DNA of 64,000 bases from Austropuccinia psidii (Eukaryota; Basidiomycota; Pucciniomycetes; Pucciniales; Sphaerophragmiaceae). The stretch lies in assembly GCA_023105745.1 (NCBI GenBank), contig JALGQZ010000005.1, positions 63,230,019-63,294,018 of the forward strand, given 5' to 3'. This document shows positions 1 to 10,434 of this stretch, piece by piece. The notes beneath the pieces are model-generated. The model did no database searches, was not told the DNA's origin, and was given only the letters and a program-made list of their open reading frames with translations. The translations under genes were made by a program, and so were the position numbers. How positions within the stretch are numbered: position 1 is the first letter of the stretch; the number at the start of each line of letters is the position of its first letter.

Positions 1-1
1 T

Positions 2-1771
2 CTTTCTCTTTTTGATTCCTTTGAAGTCTTTTAAGACCATTCTTCCCTTCAATATTTTATGTCCTCCAAAGTCCTTACTTGCTGTCAAGCCCATTAGGCT
101 GAGTTTCTCTCTGAATTTCATTTCTCTATCACTTACCGCCCAGGCAGACTGGCCAATTTACCAGATCCCTTATCACGTTGGGATGACGTGTACCCAGAGA
201 GGGGGGTGGACTTCATCAGCAAGAATCCTCAAAACTTTCATCAAGTTCTCAAGGAAAATTAAATTAAAGAGTCAAGATTTTTCTCAATCAAAGTTGAAGT
301 TTTCTCAGATTTAGTTGATCAAATTCAGAAGGCAGTATGGCAAGACAAAGATTATAAGGAAATTCTCAAGCAATTAGCAAGAGGTGAATCAATCTCAGAT
401 TATACTCTTGAACCTCAAGTCAAATTGTTATTATTCAAAGATAGAGTAGTCATCCCAAGCAATCATGAACTTCAATTGGATATCCTTCAAAAGCGTCATG
501 ACTCACCGTTGGCTGGCCACTGTGGCCAGGAGAAGACCCTCAAGCTCATCAAGAGGGATTTTTATTGGGCTGGCATGAATCAAATTATCAAGGACTATGT
601 GTCCTGATGTCAGCAATGTTCAAGAAACAAGAACATTCACCATAAGAATCTTGGATTACTCAAGCCTCTTCAAATTCCATTTGGTCCTTGGAATTCACTA
701 TCAATGGACTTTATCACTCAATTGCCCTTGTCAAGCAACTTTGATTCAATTTTAGTAGTTGTAGACAGATTTTCAAAAATGGCAATATTTATTCCAACTT
801 ATTCAACAATCACTGCTTTGGACTTAGCTCAAATCTTTATTAGTCATGTCTTTTCCAAACATGGTCTTCCAATCAGTATTGTTAGTGATAGAGGTTCATT
901 ATTTGTTTCATCATTTTGGACTCAATTGTGTCAGCAGCTCAAGATATCAAGATATCTTTCAACTGCCTTTCACCCTGAAACAGATGGACAGACAGAGAGG
1001 GTAAATCAGATTCTAGAACAGTATCTTTGGATGTATGTCAATTACCATGAAGATGACTGGCACACCTGGCTCCCTCTGGCTGAATTTGCCTATAATAATG
1101 CAGAACATTCATCAACAAAACAGTCACCATTTTTCAACATTTATGGAAGAAATCCCAGCTTTGACTCAATTCACATTTCTCAAGATACACCTGCTGGAAA
1201 GTTATCAACAAAACTCCAATCAGTACAGCGAGTTTTCAAAGAAGAATTAGACTCAGAAATAAAGAATTTTAAGAAGTATGCAGATAGAAATAGAGCAATT
1301 CCACCTGATTTCCAACCTGGGGACAAAGTATGGCTAGCTTCCAAGAACATAAAGACAGCAAGACCCACCAAGAAACTTTCAGAAAGATGGCTGGGACCCT
1401 TTGAAGTTCTCAAGAAGATTGGAAGCCATACATATCACCTGAAGTTGCCTCAACAATGGAAGTCAGTTCACCCTGTCTTCCATGTGTCCTTGTTAGAACC
1501 AGTGAAGCAATCAACTATCCCAAATAGACACCAATTGCCACCAATTCCAGTAATAGTGGAAGAGCAAGAAGAATGGGAAGTGGCTCATGTTCTGGACTCA
1601 AAACTCAAGAGAGGTACATTATGGTATCTAGTGGAGTGGAATGGATTCATTGAAGACCCAGAAAGAACAACTTGGGAACCAGCTTCCAACCTTACCAACT
1701 CCCCAAACCTTGTCAAGGATTTTCACACTTTGTATCCAGAAAAGCCTTTCCCAAATGCCTCAAGAGTTTGA
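2..1771 (+). pseudogene. Chromovirus element 1 pol, 3' part (RNase H end, integrase, chromodomain)
   Basis: One plus-strand frame can be followed from base 2 to the TGA at 1769-1771, broken by stops at 32-34, 95-97, 260-262 and 605-607. It runs through the RNase H tail (LSRWDDVYPE near 160-190), the H2C2 zinc domain (about 480-660, ending CQQC), the integrase core (from about 704, motifs MDFITQLP, SDRGS and TERVN holding the D, D and E), the GPF-type C-terminal segment and a chromodomain at about 1573-1740 (WYLVEWNGF, TTWEPASNL). This order is that of Ty3/Gypsy chromoviruses, which copy RNA into DNA and use the chromodomain to target chromatin. From 704 to 1771 the frame is open for 355 codons, so this copy decayed less than elements 2 and 3. 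The 5' part lies outside the window. Confidence 0.93.
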
Positions 1772-2435
1772 TTTATGGTGCTTGGTGGGGATTGGAGTTT
1801 ATGAAAGTAAGTTCCTCTCCTGGCATGCACCTTTAAGGGGGTATTCTACCCAAATATGTTATAAGCATCACCTTGGCCACTTTGTGAGCACTTTTCAATT
1901 TCTTTGGACAGGTTTAGAAGGCCCTGCAACATCAATACCCCAAATTTGGAGCTTTCATCAAGATATGGCCAAACTCCCTTTTTTATTTTTTATTATTTTT
2001 CTTTCTTTCACAAATATTATTCCAAATTATGCCATTCAATATTATTCAAGACATTCTTTAGCTCAAATTCATTTATGGCAAAGTTTTCTATTCTATTATG
2101 ATGCTTGGCGGGGAGTGGAAGTTATGAAAGTAAGCTCCATCTCCTGGTATGCATCTCTGAGGGTTCTACTTCTTGTAAAAAAACACCTTGGCCACTCTGT
2201 GAGCATCAAATGTTTGGTTTTATCTTTTCAGGAAAAATTATGGCCAAAATGAAGCAACTCACCAAAAGAAGATCAATCCTCAGAAGTTTTCTTATTTCTA
2301 TTTCTTTACTCTCTTTTTCTCTCAATTCTTTTTCATTTTTATTTTATTTCATTTTCTTTTACTTGTATGTTTTGTTTTTATTTTTCTTTCTTATTTCAAA
2401 AGCGGTAGTCATCACTCCCATATAATGTTTGGGGA
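1772..2435 (+). repeat. Element 1 3' UTR with two intron-like modules
   Basis: Downstream of the pol stop lie two related segments, at about 1788-1913 and 2104-2232. Each begins with a shared stretch ending ATGAAAGTAAG, continues through CTCCTGG and CATGCA, includes CACCTTGGCCACT, and ends in a pyrimidine run with CAG (GGACAGG and TTTTCAGG). The same pair recurs after pol in elements 2 and 3. The 5' GTAAGT-like and 3' CAG ends make each module look like an intron, which is inference. No protein is supported here; the long reading frames crossing it are by-products of low stop density. Confidence 0.6.
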
Positions 2436-2765
2436 GTCAATTCATTCAATAATCAAAGAGCAAAACACTAGTAATGGTAAAGACCAGCTACAGATAACCC
2501 TCATCACAATTTCTTCAAGTCAGCCTTGAACTCATCTTCAAGTCAAGACCAAGCAAATCATTGGAAAATCCAAGTCAGCAAGTCAAATATGGCAATTTGA
2601 ACTTCAAGAACAGAGTGAAGCACAAGAAAATAGAGGCAATTATCATCAAAAACTGTTTCATAAGCCAAATTGGCCATTTTCATGCATTTTTGGCTTCATT
2701 CTTCTTCAAAACATCAAAATCTATCTTTTATTCAATTCTTCAGAAAAATATGCCATTTTGACAAT
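2436..2765 (+). other. Element 1 3' non-coding flank, left of the Harbinger insertion
   Basis: No coding signal. This stretch joins directly to 10450 onward if the DNA transposon is removed, giving one AT-rich region with several GCATTTT-type motifs leading to the polypurine tract and LTR at 11172. Bases 2763-2765 (AAT) match 10450-10452 and are the likely target duplication. Confidence 0.5.
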
Positions 2766-2780
2766 AGGGGGTGTCAAAGT
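2766..2780 (+). repeat. Left terminal inverted repeat of the Harbinger element
   Basis: AGGGGGTGTCAAAGT, the exact reverse complement of 10435-10449. The preceding T pairs with the A after the right TIR. Ends of the form GGG-N-GTGT are common among PIF/Harbinger elements. Confidence 0.9.
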
Positions 2781-2925
2781 CCCCAAATCCCGCCTTAAAA
2801 TAACACGGGATTTGGACCCCAAATCCCAACACTAAATCCCGGGTTTTTTGTGTGTAAATACCATGGCATTTTAACTGAGTCCCCTGGTATTTTGACCAAA
2901 TCCCATGCATCTGGGATTTCAGCTT
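2781..2925. repeat. Left subterminal repeat cluster
   Basis: At least six copies of AAATCCC or its complement GGGATTT occur in about 145 bp, several in inverted pairs (CGGGATTTGG facing CCAAATCCC; CAAATCCCATG facing CTGGGATTT). A matching cluster lies inside the right TIR. Transposases of this class often bind subterminal repeats, so these are candidate binding sites. Confidence 0.65.
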
Positions 2926-3046
2926 GAAACCTAACCCAAATGAGTACTCACAATTCATACCTGTACAACATATTCTTCTACACTCCATTTTGGACAATCT
3001 GACCGAACAGCTTACAGTCCATTTATACCTCATCATCCATATAATA

Positions 3047-4278
3047 ATGCCTCGATCTAAAGCAAGACAAATCAAGACAGATATGAAGATTACCTCTGGC
3101 CTGCCTCATCCATCAGGTCACTTAATATGTACAGATTATTTAACCATAATTAATTGGCTTTCAGTCAAATCCAATTTTGAGTCATGTTTTGGTACTAGTG
3201 GCTCAACATCTATTGGATGACCTCCCTCATCAAAGCAGCAAGCATTCCAGCTTATGGCCATTGAGGTCAACAAAAAATCACTAAATCGCCTAAACCTTAG
3301 CTCCTGTAGCATCCGAGATCAATGGCGAACATATAAAAAGAAGTATATGGCAGCAAAAAAATTCGAAAACTTAACAGGGGCTGGAATAACAGAAGAAGAT
3401 GAGAGTAAAGGAATCAAATCAATGAGTGAAAAGCTTGAAAGTATGTGTCCTTGCTATGCAGAAATGGATGTGCTCTTTGGCCACCAGCCCAATGTCACTC
3501 CCATTGCAAGCTATGATTCGCAAGAAAAAGACAGTTTCAATGGTGATGATGATGATGTTTTTCCCGATAAGGTAAGTTATCATCTCCTCCTTTTTTTACC
3601 TTGGATAATTAAAGGTCATTTGCTTTTCAAAGGAGAATAATTGCTTGGATTCATCTCACAATCTGGATCCTTTGCTTAATAATGATGATAACTTGGTTCC
3701 AGTGGAAAACCTTCAAGATGATTCGGTAAGTACATTTAAGAGTGATATTTATTAACTCCAATATTGATTAATTCTCCTTTGAACAGCAAAGTAAATCCAT
3801 AACACATTCAACACACAAGCGTAATCAAGCCATGACACCCAACTTGAATGACAAGAGTGGTTCTCGGAAAAGGTTGCTGGATATGTTTGCACCTACTTAT
3901 GCAAATTTAATTGAATCACGCAACAAAGGTATGACTTGCAATTATGGTTACTATGATGAATTGTACTTACAAAATTCATGCTTATTAGCCCGTGAAATCA
4001 GTGATAATGCACGTTTGGAGTGGGACAGGGAGAGGTGGAATGAAGAGAAAGTGTGCAACATGGAAAAACAACGGTTTGAAGAAGTCAAGTTACAAAAGCA
4101 AATGGAGTTTGATGAGAAGCAACATGCAAAGAATCATGAATTTGAAAAAGAAAAGTGGACTCGGGAATGTGAACTTAAGGAAAAGCAATGCCAGATGGAT
4201 CTCACTATAGCGGCATTGTCATCAACGAGGCCAATTGCAGAGCTGGAACGAATTCTGACATTGATCAATAAAACATAA
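3047..4278 (+). pseudogene. Harbinger-associated Myb/SANT-like protein, three exons, one nonsense codon
   Basis: Exons 3047-3571, 3633-3725 and 3787-4278 join in frame. The introns are 61 nt each (3572-3632 and 3726-3786), both with GTAAGT at the 5' end and AG at the 3' end. The N-terminal part (TDYLTIINWL, NFESCFG, WRTYKKKY) has the tryptophan spacing and basic W-x2-YKKKY end of Myb/SANT-like DNA-binding domains found with Harbinger transposases, where the protein helps transposase reach the DNA ends and the nucleus. The C-terminal 120 residues are strongly charged, rich in E, K and R, and probably form a coiled coil, ending in a conserved-looking ELERILTL stretch. The only visible break is the in-frame TGA at 3218-3220, explained by one C-to-T change in a CGA arginine codon. 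The start at 3047 is the first ATG giving the full domain. Confidence 0.75.
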
Positions 4279-4499
4279 CATATTACATATATGTCATGTG
4301 ATCATTTGATACATGGTGATTTGTCATATAGAATTGATGCTTATTGGGAAATTATCTTATGTTTTTGATTTGGATTGCAATTTATTACACAATTGTAAAT
4401 TTGGGCAATTTTGGCATCATGATGTTATGTGCCAAAGATCAAGGTCCATGTTTGAACCAATTGAATTTGATGGTGCCATCAAAATTTCCATTCTGTGGT
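4279..4499. other. Non-coding stretch after the SANT-like gene
   Basis: I see no gene or repeat here apart from short open frames without family resemblance. Confidence 0.4.
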
Positions 4500-5120
4500 G
4501 AATTTTGGCCACTTAAGAGTGGATTATGCCTTTTCTTTTTTTCCCCTTTCTTTGTCTCATTTTCTTTTAATTTATTTTCATTCAATTTCCCTTTACCATC
4601 CTATTTCTTGAATTGTGGATAATTTTGGTATGTCCTATTTGATATTTCTGGACTGGATAATTTTGGTATTTCCTATTTGATATTTCTGGACTTTTCCTTA
4701 TTTTCATTTTTTTAAATATATTGGTATTTTTTTCTTTGTGTTTATCTCTTTTATTTTGACTTTTCTTTTGTTTGATGTCTTTTCAAATTGTTGATTTTTT
4801 TTTTTTTGGGTTTTAATTTTGGTTTGAATTGTCCCATTTCTTTATGATTTATTTTTATTTCTTTGGTTTTTTTTTGGTTTGGGCATGGTTGAAGTTTCTT
4901 TCAATTTTTTTAAGTTTGATTTGTTATGATTTATTGTTATTTCTTTGTTTTTTTTTCTTTTTCAATTTGTTGAATTTGATTTTTTATGATTTATTTTTAT
5001 TTCTTTTTTTATTTCTTTTTTGGGTTGGTTGAAGTTTTTCTCAATTTTTCAAATTTGATTTTCTTTTTAGTTGAAGAACCATTTTTTTCATTTTTTTTCC
5101 TTTGGATGGACGTTTCTACT
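4500..5120. repeat. T-rich low-complexity tract with 38-bp tandem repeat
   Basis: The plus strand is extremely T-rich. Two near-identical 38-bp copies (4616-4653 and 4654-4691, beginning TGGATAATTTTGG) lie in tandem, followed by looser repeats built from TTTATGATTTATTTTTATTTC between about 4840 and 5060. No coding potential is credible: the short frames here are strings of Phe and Leu. Confidence 0.7.
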
Positions 5121-5524
5121 TCAATTTAAATTGTCTTTGCAACAGTGCTCATAACAATTAACTGCTGTCCTTTTAGTTCGTTCGCAAGCCTTTTTCATCG
5201 ATTCACATTTTGATTTCTTGCTTTTTCAATACTCTTTCTTCTAGACACCATCCTATTTTAGGCCGATAAGAATTGTTTTGACGCAATTCATTTTGGATCG
5301 TTCCTTTTTTTTGTGATCGATTGCCTGTTTTCTGAAGGTTAAAATACCTTCACAGTTGGTTGTTTTTAGATCGAGGTGGGTCATTTCACTTAGATTTGTT
5401 TGTTACACTGTGAAATAGATCTAATCTTTCTTTAATGCTCTTCTTAGTTCTTTGCTCATAGTTTTTAAATATTCCTAATACGATTGAGGTGAGTGTTTAA
5501 CTTCGTTTCTCTTGTTTCAACAGG
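5121..5524. other. Intergenic stretch inside the Harbinger element
   Basis: AT-rich with no recognised gene. It ends in a TTGTTTCAACAG sequence at about 5512-5523 that looks like a 3' splice site immediately before the helicase-derived segment. Confidence 0.35.
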
Positions 5525-6935
5525 CTACTCGTGCTGCTAAAAGATGGCATTGGGAAGAAAATGACCGACTTGAACAAGAGTATCTCAATGACCAGTACCT
5601 CAATGAAGCCGGTTCAACACAGACATGTGGCAGCCAGAGTGGGTGATGATATGGGTGTAAGGGTAGGGGACGCCCTTGGTGATTCGAGTCCATTTGAATA
5701 TTGCAATTCACGAAAGACGGCAATCAAGTATATGCCCGACGGAATGCTGTTAAGGGATATCATGACCAAACCGGATCTTGCTGGTTATGCGGCTATGATG
5801 ATTGATGCATCTCACGAGCACACAGGAAGTAGTGATATCTTGCTGGGATTACTTAATGTAAGTCACAACTGCTTGATTGTAGTGAGTGTCTTTTTTGGGA
5901 ACATTCATTTCTTGGTGATCGTATAATGTAGGATATGGCACCTTTGCTGCCTGGTTTTTGGCTTTGAATCTGTAATCTGTAGGGCCCCTATGAACGCTGC
6001 TAAGTTTGTGGAGTATTTTGCACAACAATGGCTTCGTTCTTGGATGTCCCAGTGCGTAATTATTTTTGCCTCTTCTGATGGTCACACCTACTGATCGTGT
6101 ATAATTTTAAGCAGTGCTTTCGCGTGGCTGCCAATCAATGTGCTGGCCGAGCGGGTCGTGTCACACCAGGAAATTTTTTTCGACTGTATACCAAGTCAAT
6201 GGTCAACTACTTTTGTTAAAAAAGGCAAAGTTCAATTCATGAAATTTGTTTACTAGTGCAGTACAAAAGGGGTTAGAATCAGAAAAAGGTAAGCATCAAA
6301 AGACTCATGAAGATTATATTAACTTAAAGAATGCAGAACGGCTCATTAAAACTACAACTCTACATGAGATTAGAAAAGAGTCCAACGAGCTGGAAGAGCT
6401 ACAAAAGCGATTAACTAAACTTACTACTATTAAAGATCTTCCGACTCCTTCGCTATCTTTTGGCCCAATCGGAGTTGAGACTAAGCTTAAACAGAGGATC
6501 CTGTAACTCAAATTCAAAGGACCGATTTAAAAATTTGGGGTGATGGATAATCAAGCTGGCGTGAATTATTATGAGTATGTGCTTGACGAAAGTTCAACCA
6601 TATGGGTTTTGATCGATCAAGACAGTTGCCCTTGTGGTACGCTGAGCACCAAAGATGCTGCTTTTATGGGACAAATTGATGCTTCTCAAACTCAAGGTTT
6701 GACGCGTTTCGCTTTGATTTCTACATTAATCAAATGAATTAATAAAAATTATTATTTTTTTCTTGCAGCCCAATCAATCACAGAAGTCTGCAAATTAACT
6801 TGATCAGGAATAATCACCCACTGTTCTCAGTGCCTTCATGAAGGCAGTTCTATGAATGATGGAGGCACGCTTTGCTGTACCAAACACCGACTGGTTGCAG
6901 CAATGTCAGTGGCAGCCATATTCGTTCAGGTAAAT
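5525..6935 (+). pseudogene. Rearranged fragments of a spliceosomal DEAH-box RNA helicase (Prp2/DHX16-like)
   Basis: Pieces that match DEAH-box helicase motifs appear in scrambled order. At 5615-5860 the translation reads VAARVGDDMGVRVGDALG, then IKYMPDGMLLRD and MMIDASHEHTGSSDILLGLL, which is the motif Ib to III region with DEAH changed to DASH. Around 5990-6050 NAAKFVEYFAQ resembles the SATLNAEKF region. At 6115-6210 QCAGRAGRVTPGNFFRLYT is motif VI (QRAGRAGR) with R to C. At 6885-6935 KHRLVAAMSVAA is motif Ia (QPRRVAAMSVAAR), which should come first, not last. Frame 6540-6737 (YEYVLDESSTIWVL) looks like the N-terminal part. Stops and frame changes separate all pieces. This is most likely a host gene captured and then shuffled inside the transposon; it cannot encode a working helicase. 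Confidence 0.72.
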
Positions 6936-7474
6936 CCAACATTATACATCATTGCCAATGTCCTTTTTTGGATTGCTCATTGCCTTATTTCCTTTTTTCT
7001 TCTGTCTTTAGCACTTCCTGCCCGAATGTTTCCAGTCAACATCCCAAATACTTCAAACCCTCATGCAACCTATTTGCATGCTGCAGTAACGACTGCAATT
7101 TCTTACGTCTCAGACCCATACTAATTGCGAGAACCACTTCATTCCCTCATTAGTTGTTAACCCTCTACACCAGAAGGCAACAATTACCATTGTCCTAAGA
7201 TAATAATTAAACATCTTTGAATTTGAACAAACTCAACGATGATTAATGCTGATGCTATCTTTTCTTTTTTTATGATTTTATTCTTAAATCATCATGCTGA
7301 CTGACTTATGTGTTTTGTTTATTAACCTCACTTTCAAATAATTACCCTAAATTATCATACTGAACCCTTTTTTAATATTCTTTTGTACTTGATTGCATTT
7401 CTGAATATTATAAGCCTTTTTTTTGCAATGTCATTCCCATTCCCCCCCTTCCATCATCATTAAAATTCAAAAAA
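6936..7474. other. Region between helicase fragments and the oxygenase gene
   Basis: No recognisable gene. AT-rich with a pyrimidine-rich CCCCCCTTCCATCATC stretch just before the oxygenase start, so the 3' part probably serves as that gene's promoter and leader (inference). Confidence 0.35.
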
Positions 7475-8778
7475 ATGGCTCCCACTCCCAATCACTCTTC
7501 AAATTCATCTGATGATGTCATGGTTAGGACTAAACCAGTTTCAGTACATCATCAGAATAATTTGAATGATGATGAAACTATTGTTCCTCCGATTGATGTT
7601 GTGGTTAGGACTAAACCAAAGATAGAACATCATGAAGATAATAATAACCAAAGCAATCATGAAAGGAAACTCACCCGAAGCCAAAGACAACATATTCATG
7701 ATTCAAAACAAATCATGCCACAGCTTGGACATTCAACCTCAGCATATAAGAAGTTTTCCACCATTTCAATTGACAAGAAAGCACCCAATGCCTCATGGTT
7801 AAAACTCCCATCAATCAATACTTTACCCCACCCATATGTAATCATTGATAAAACCCAAAAGCCATATCTACCTGTCTGCATTTATGAAATATCCCCTTTT
7901 AATGTTTCCTCAGGCCACTCTCAAATACTCAAAGACCTTATCATTACATTGATGTCCTTATCTCAAAATCGCCAAGAAATTGAAACGAATAAACAACTCC
8001 TAGGTGGCATTATGAAAGGTATTGGCTTTCGGCCGGGTTCAGATTCTGGCAAATCTGCAGGTGTGTGATTTTTTTAACTTATGACTTGAATAATTACTAA
8101 TTATTATCAAACTTTTTAGGTGTTTACTCCAGAAAGCCTGGATTATCTCCTCATCAAATTGCATTGGATAATATGCAATGGACCAAACTTCAAAAGTATG
8201 ACAAATTCATTTACTCCAGAATATCTCATATTTCCCAATTAGCCACACAAGAAAATCAGTCATTCATGGAAGCAGCCAAATTACCAAATTTCAGTCAACA
8301 TGAATGGATTTGTGACAATCCAAAGGATGAATTCAAATCTTTTTCCAATGTCATTGTCACTCAAGATGGCTTTTTAAATAAGCCACACCAAGATTTAAAT
8401 GACCTCAATTCCTGGACTTATGGTATGTTTTCTTTTGTATCTAAAAAAGATTTCCATCCACTTCCAACTGTCTTCACCCCCTCTGGACATGGCTTGCACT
8501 TCCCTGAATTGAAAATGGCAATCGATTTTTCAAAAATACCTGGCATGATGGAAATTCTATGGAAGACATCAACAATTGTTCATCATACAACGAAACCACC
8601 TCCAGAAATGATCAATCATGATGAAATAACCCATTTTGGGTGTTCTTTTCAAATAAACCATAAATTATTCAAAGTAGGTGACAAATTCTTGACAATGTCA
8701 CCCACTGCAATTAATTCAAGAGTCAACGGGTACTGTGAAAGAAATATGCAGGACCAAAAAAGAACTAAAAAATATTAA
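7475..8778 (+). CDS. Tet/JBP-like 2-oxoglutarate and Fe(II)-dependent oxygenase, two exons, intact
   Basis: Exons 7475-8060 and 8120-8778 join in frame to encode 414 residues with no stop. The 59-nt intron starts GTGTGTG, has a TTACTAAT branch site and ends TTTTTAG. The C-terminal half carries the double-stranded beta-helix pattern of the Tet-like oxygenases expanded in rusts: TQDGFLNKPHQD (H-x-D metal ligands), SWTYGMFSF, HGLHFPELKMAIDF, then TSTIVHHTTKP (distal His) and THFGCSFQIN. Family members hydroxylate bases or other substrates using Fe(II), O2 and 2-oxoglutarate; the Arg that usually binds 2-oxoglutarate is not obvious, so activity is uncertain. Residues 1-110 are polar and probably disordered, with a duplicated DVxVRTKP segment. 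The gene lies inside the Harbinger element and converges with the transposase, 87 bp away. The first ATG after a pyrimidine-rich leader was chosen as start. Confidence 0.75.
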
Positions 8779-8865
8779 TTGTAAATAGTTTTATTTTATG
8801 AATAACATCTCCACTCTGTTGTATGCCATTAAATTAAGTACATTAATCAAGAGTCCTGATGAAAT

Positions 8866-10108
8866 TTACAATTGACTATTTTTCCATGCCAAAGTGATTG
8901 GTTTAATTTTTTCACGCATATTTACCACATCTTCCCCAATGTCGTTGTTGGCCAGATTTTCTGTATGTGGTGGATAATCATCCTCATATAGATCAAACCA
9001 TTCATCACCAATTTGTGCTAACATATTATGTAAAATAGTGCAAGAAACGACCCAACTAACAAAATATTCGATTTCATGAGCATCCCTCATTTGATTTCGC
9101 ATTTCCCTTAGAGAAAACCACCGCCCCTTCAAAATTCCAATTGCATGCTTGATTCTGACCCTTGATTTTGCTAGACAGTAATTGAAAGAATGGTTGTCTT
9201 CATTCTGTGCTACAACTCCCTTATATGCTGGAACAACCCAAGGAGAGCTTGCATATGCCGAATCTGCAAGTACTGATCCTTTTCATAAAACTCTTGAGGT
9301 GTTTGTGCTATTTTCATATGTTGATAGACATTCGAATCATGAAGTGACTCAGTACAACCAACATGTAGAGCAGTGAACTGTTTGTTTATATTGCAAACCA
9401 GTTGTATTGACATAGAATACCTTATATGTAAACCATCAGTAAGATTGAAATAAAGAATAAAGATTCAACAGCTTACCTTTTTTTGCGATAAAAATAGGCT
9501 TCACCATCATTGGGGGGACGTTGTGATAATGGTATGAGACTCCCATCAATAAACCCAATGCACCCAGGGAAGCCTTCTGCCTGCATTACTTGAGACATCT
9601 CTCTTCGTTGTTCTATTGTTGGCCACGCAATCACTTTGCGCTTCAACTTCATTAATATCTTGATCACTCTTTGAGTGTACAACACAATAGCCCCATGGCT
9701 AATTCCAAACAACATTCCAATCTTTCCCAAAGCAGCCCCATTTCCATTTGATCCTAGCCTTGATAATGCCACAGCCAATTGGATGGCAGGATTGCATTGT
9801 TTGTTTTGTGATGAGTTTTGAAATGTTTTATCAGCTTTAATTTGTGCAACCAATTTTTCAAATGATTCATGTGTGGTCCTACACAGCTGTCAAAACTTTT
9901 CAGATGATAATGTTTGTAAATCGTTCATCGTATACATGTAATGTGATGGATATCTTCTACGAGGATTGATGTATCTTTGTGATGTTATCATATCTAATAA
10001 GATTATATCTTCCTGGATATCAGAATCACTATCAGAGTTGAGAGCATCGATGAGCTGCAGTGAGTTCAACGTCTGAAGTAAAGGGAGCCTTTGTGATGAC
10101 TTTGGCAT
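8866..10108 (-). pseudogene. PIF/Harbinger-class DDE transposase, inactivated
   Basis: Minus-strand exons 10108-9477 and 9420-8866 are separated by a 56-nt intron (GTAAGC to TAAG) that rejoins RKKR to YSMSIQLV. The protein has the helix-turn-helix-like segment LGKIGMLFGISHGAIVLYTQRV, the first catalytic Asp in GCIGFIDGSLIPL and the second in SLHDSNVY, followed by the KSRVRI-x2-AIGILKGRW block of DDE_Tnp_4 transposases. Three defects kill it: a TGA at 9892-9890 (KF-stop-QLCRTTHESF), a one-base deletion near 9268 that splits DQYL from ADSAYA, and Lys where the third catalytic residue Glu is expected (RVRIKHAIG). It cuts and pastes DNA between TIRs in intact relatives. The gene faces the oxygenase tail-to-tail. 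Confidence 0.88.
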
Positions 10109-10264
10109 GGTAAATGAAGAAAAGATGTATAGAAAATGAAATTCGAAATCAAATAACTCAATAAATGATGAGTGTATTCAGATTTTATGCAAGAGAAGTA
10201 AAGTTATATGCAATTTAACATGCCCTTACTGAGTTGTGTGTTTTGAACATGTGCCTTTATGGGA

Positions 10265-10434
10265 AGCTAAAGGCGGGATTTTAGTATTTAAACATGGGAT
10301 TTGGTACCTAAAAACCTTGGTTTTTGTACCTTAAAATACCACACCTCTTGAGGTGTGGGATTTCTGAGATCCCAAAAAATTAATGCAGGATTTTGGCAAA
10401 AAAAAACTCGGGATTTTGAGCGTGGTATTTGGTA
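10265..10434. repeat. Right subterminal repeat cluster
   Basis: GGGATTT-type motifs recur (GGCGGGATTTTAG, CATGGGATTTGG, GTGTGGGATTTCTG, CAGGATTTTGG, CTCGGGATTTTGAG), mirroring the left cluster. One inverted pair, ACCACACCTC facing GAGGTGTGG at about 10337-10360, can fold into a hairpin. Candidate transposase-binding region. Confidence 0.6.

Noticed and set aside
1641..2252. A 203-codon open frame overlapping the chromodomain end and the 3' UTR
   Set aside because: It overlaps the real pol frame at its start and the rest lies in non-coding modules; no family motif, biased to Phe, Leu and Ser.
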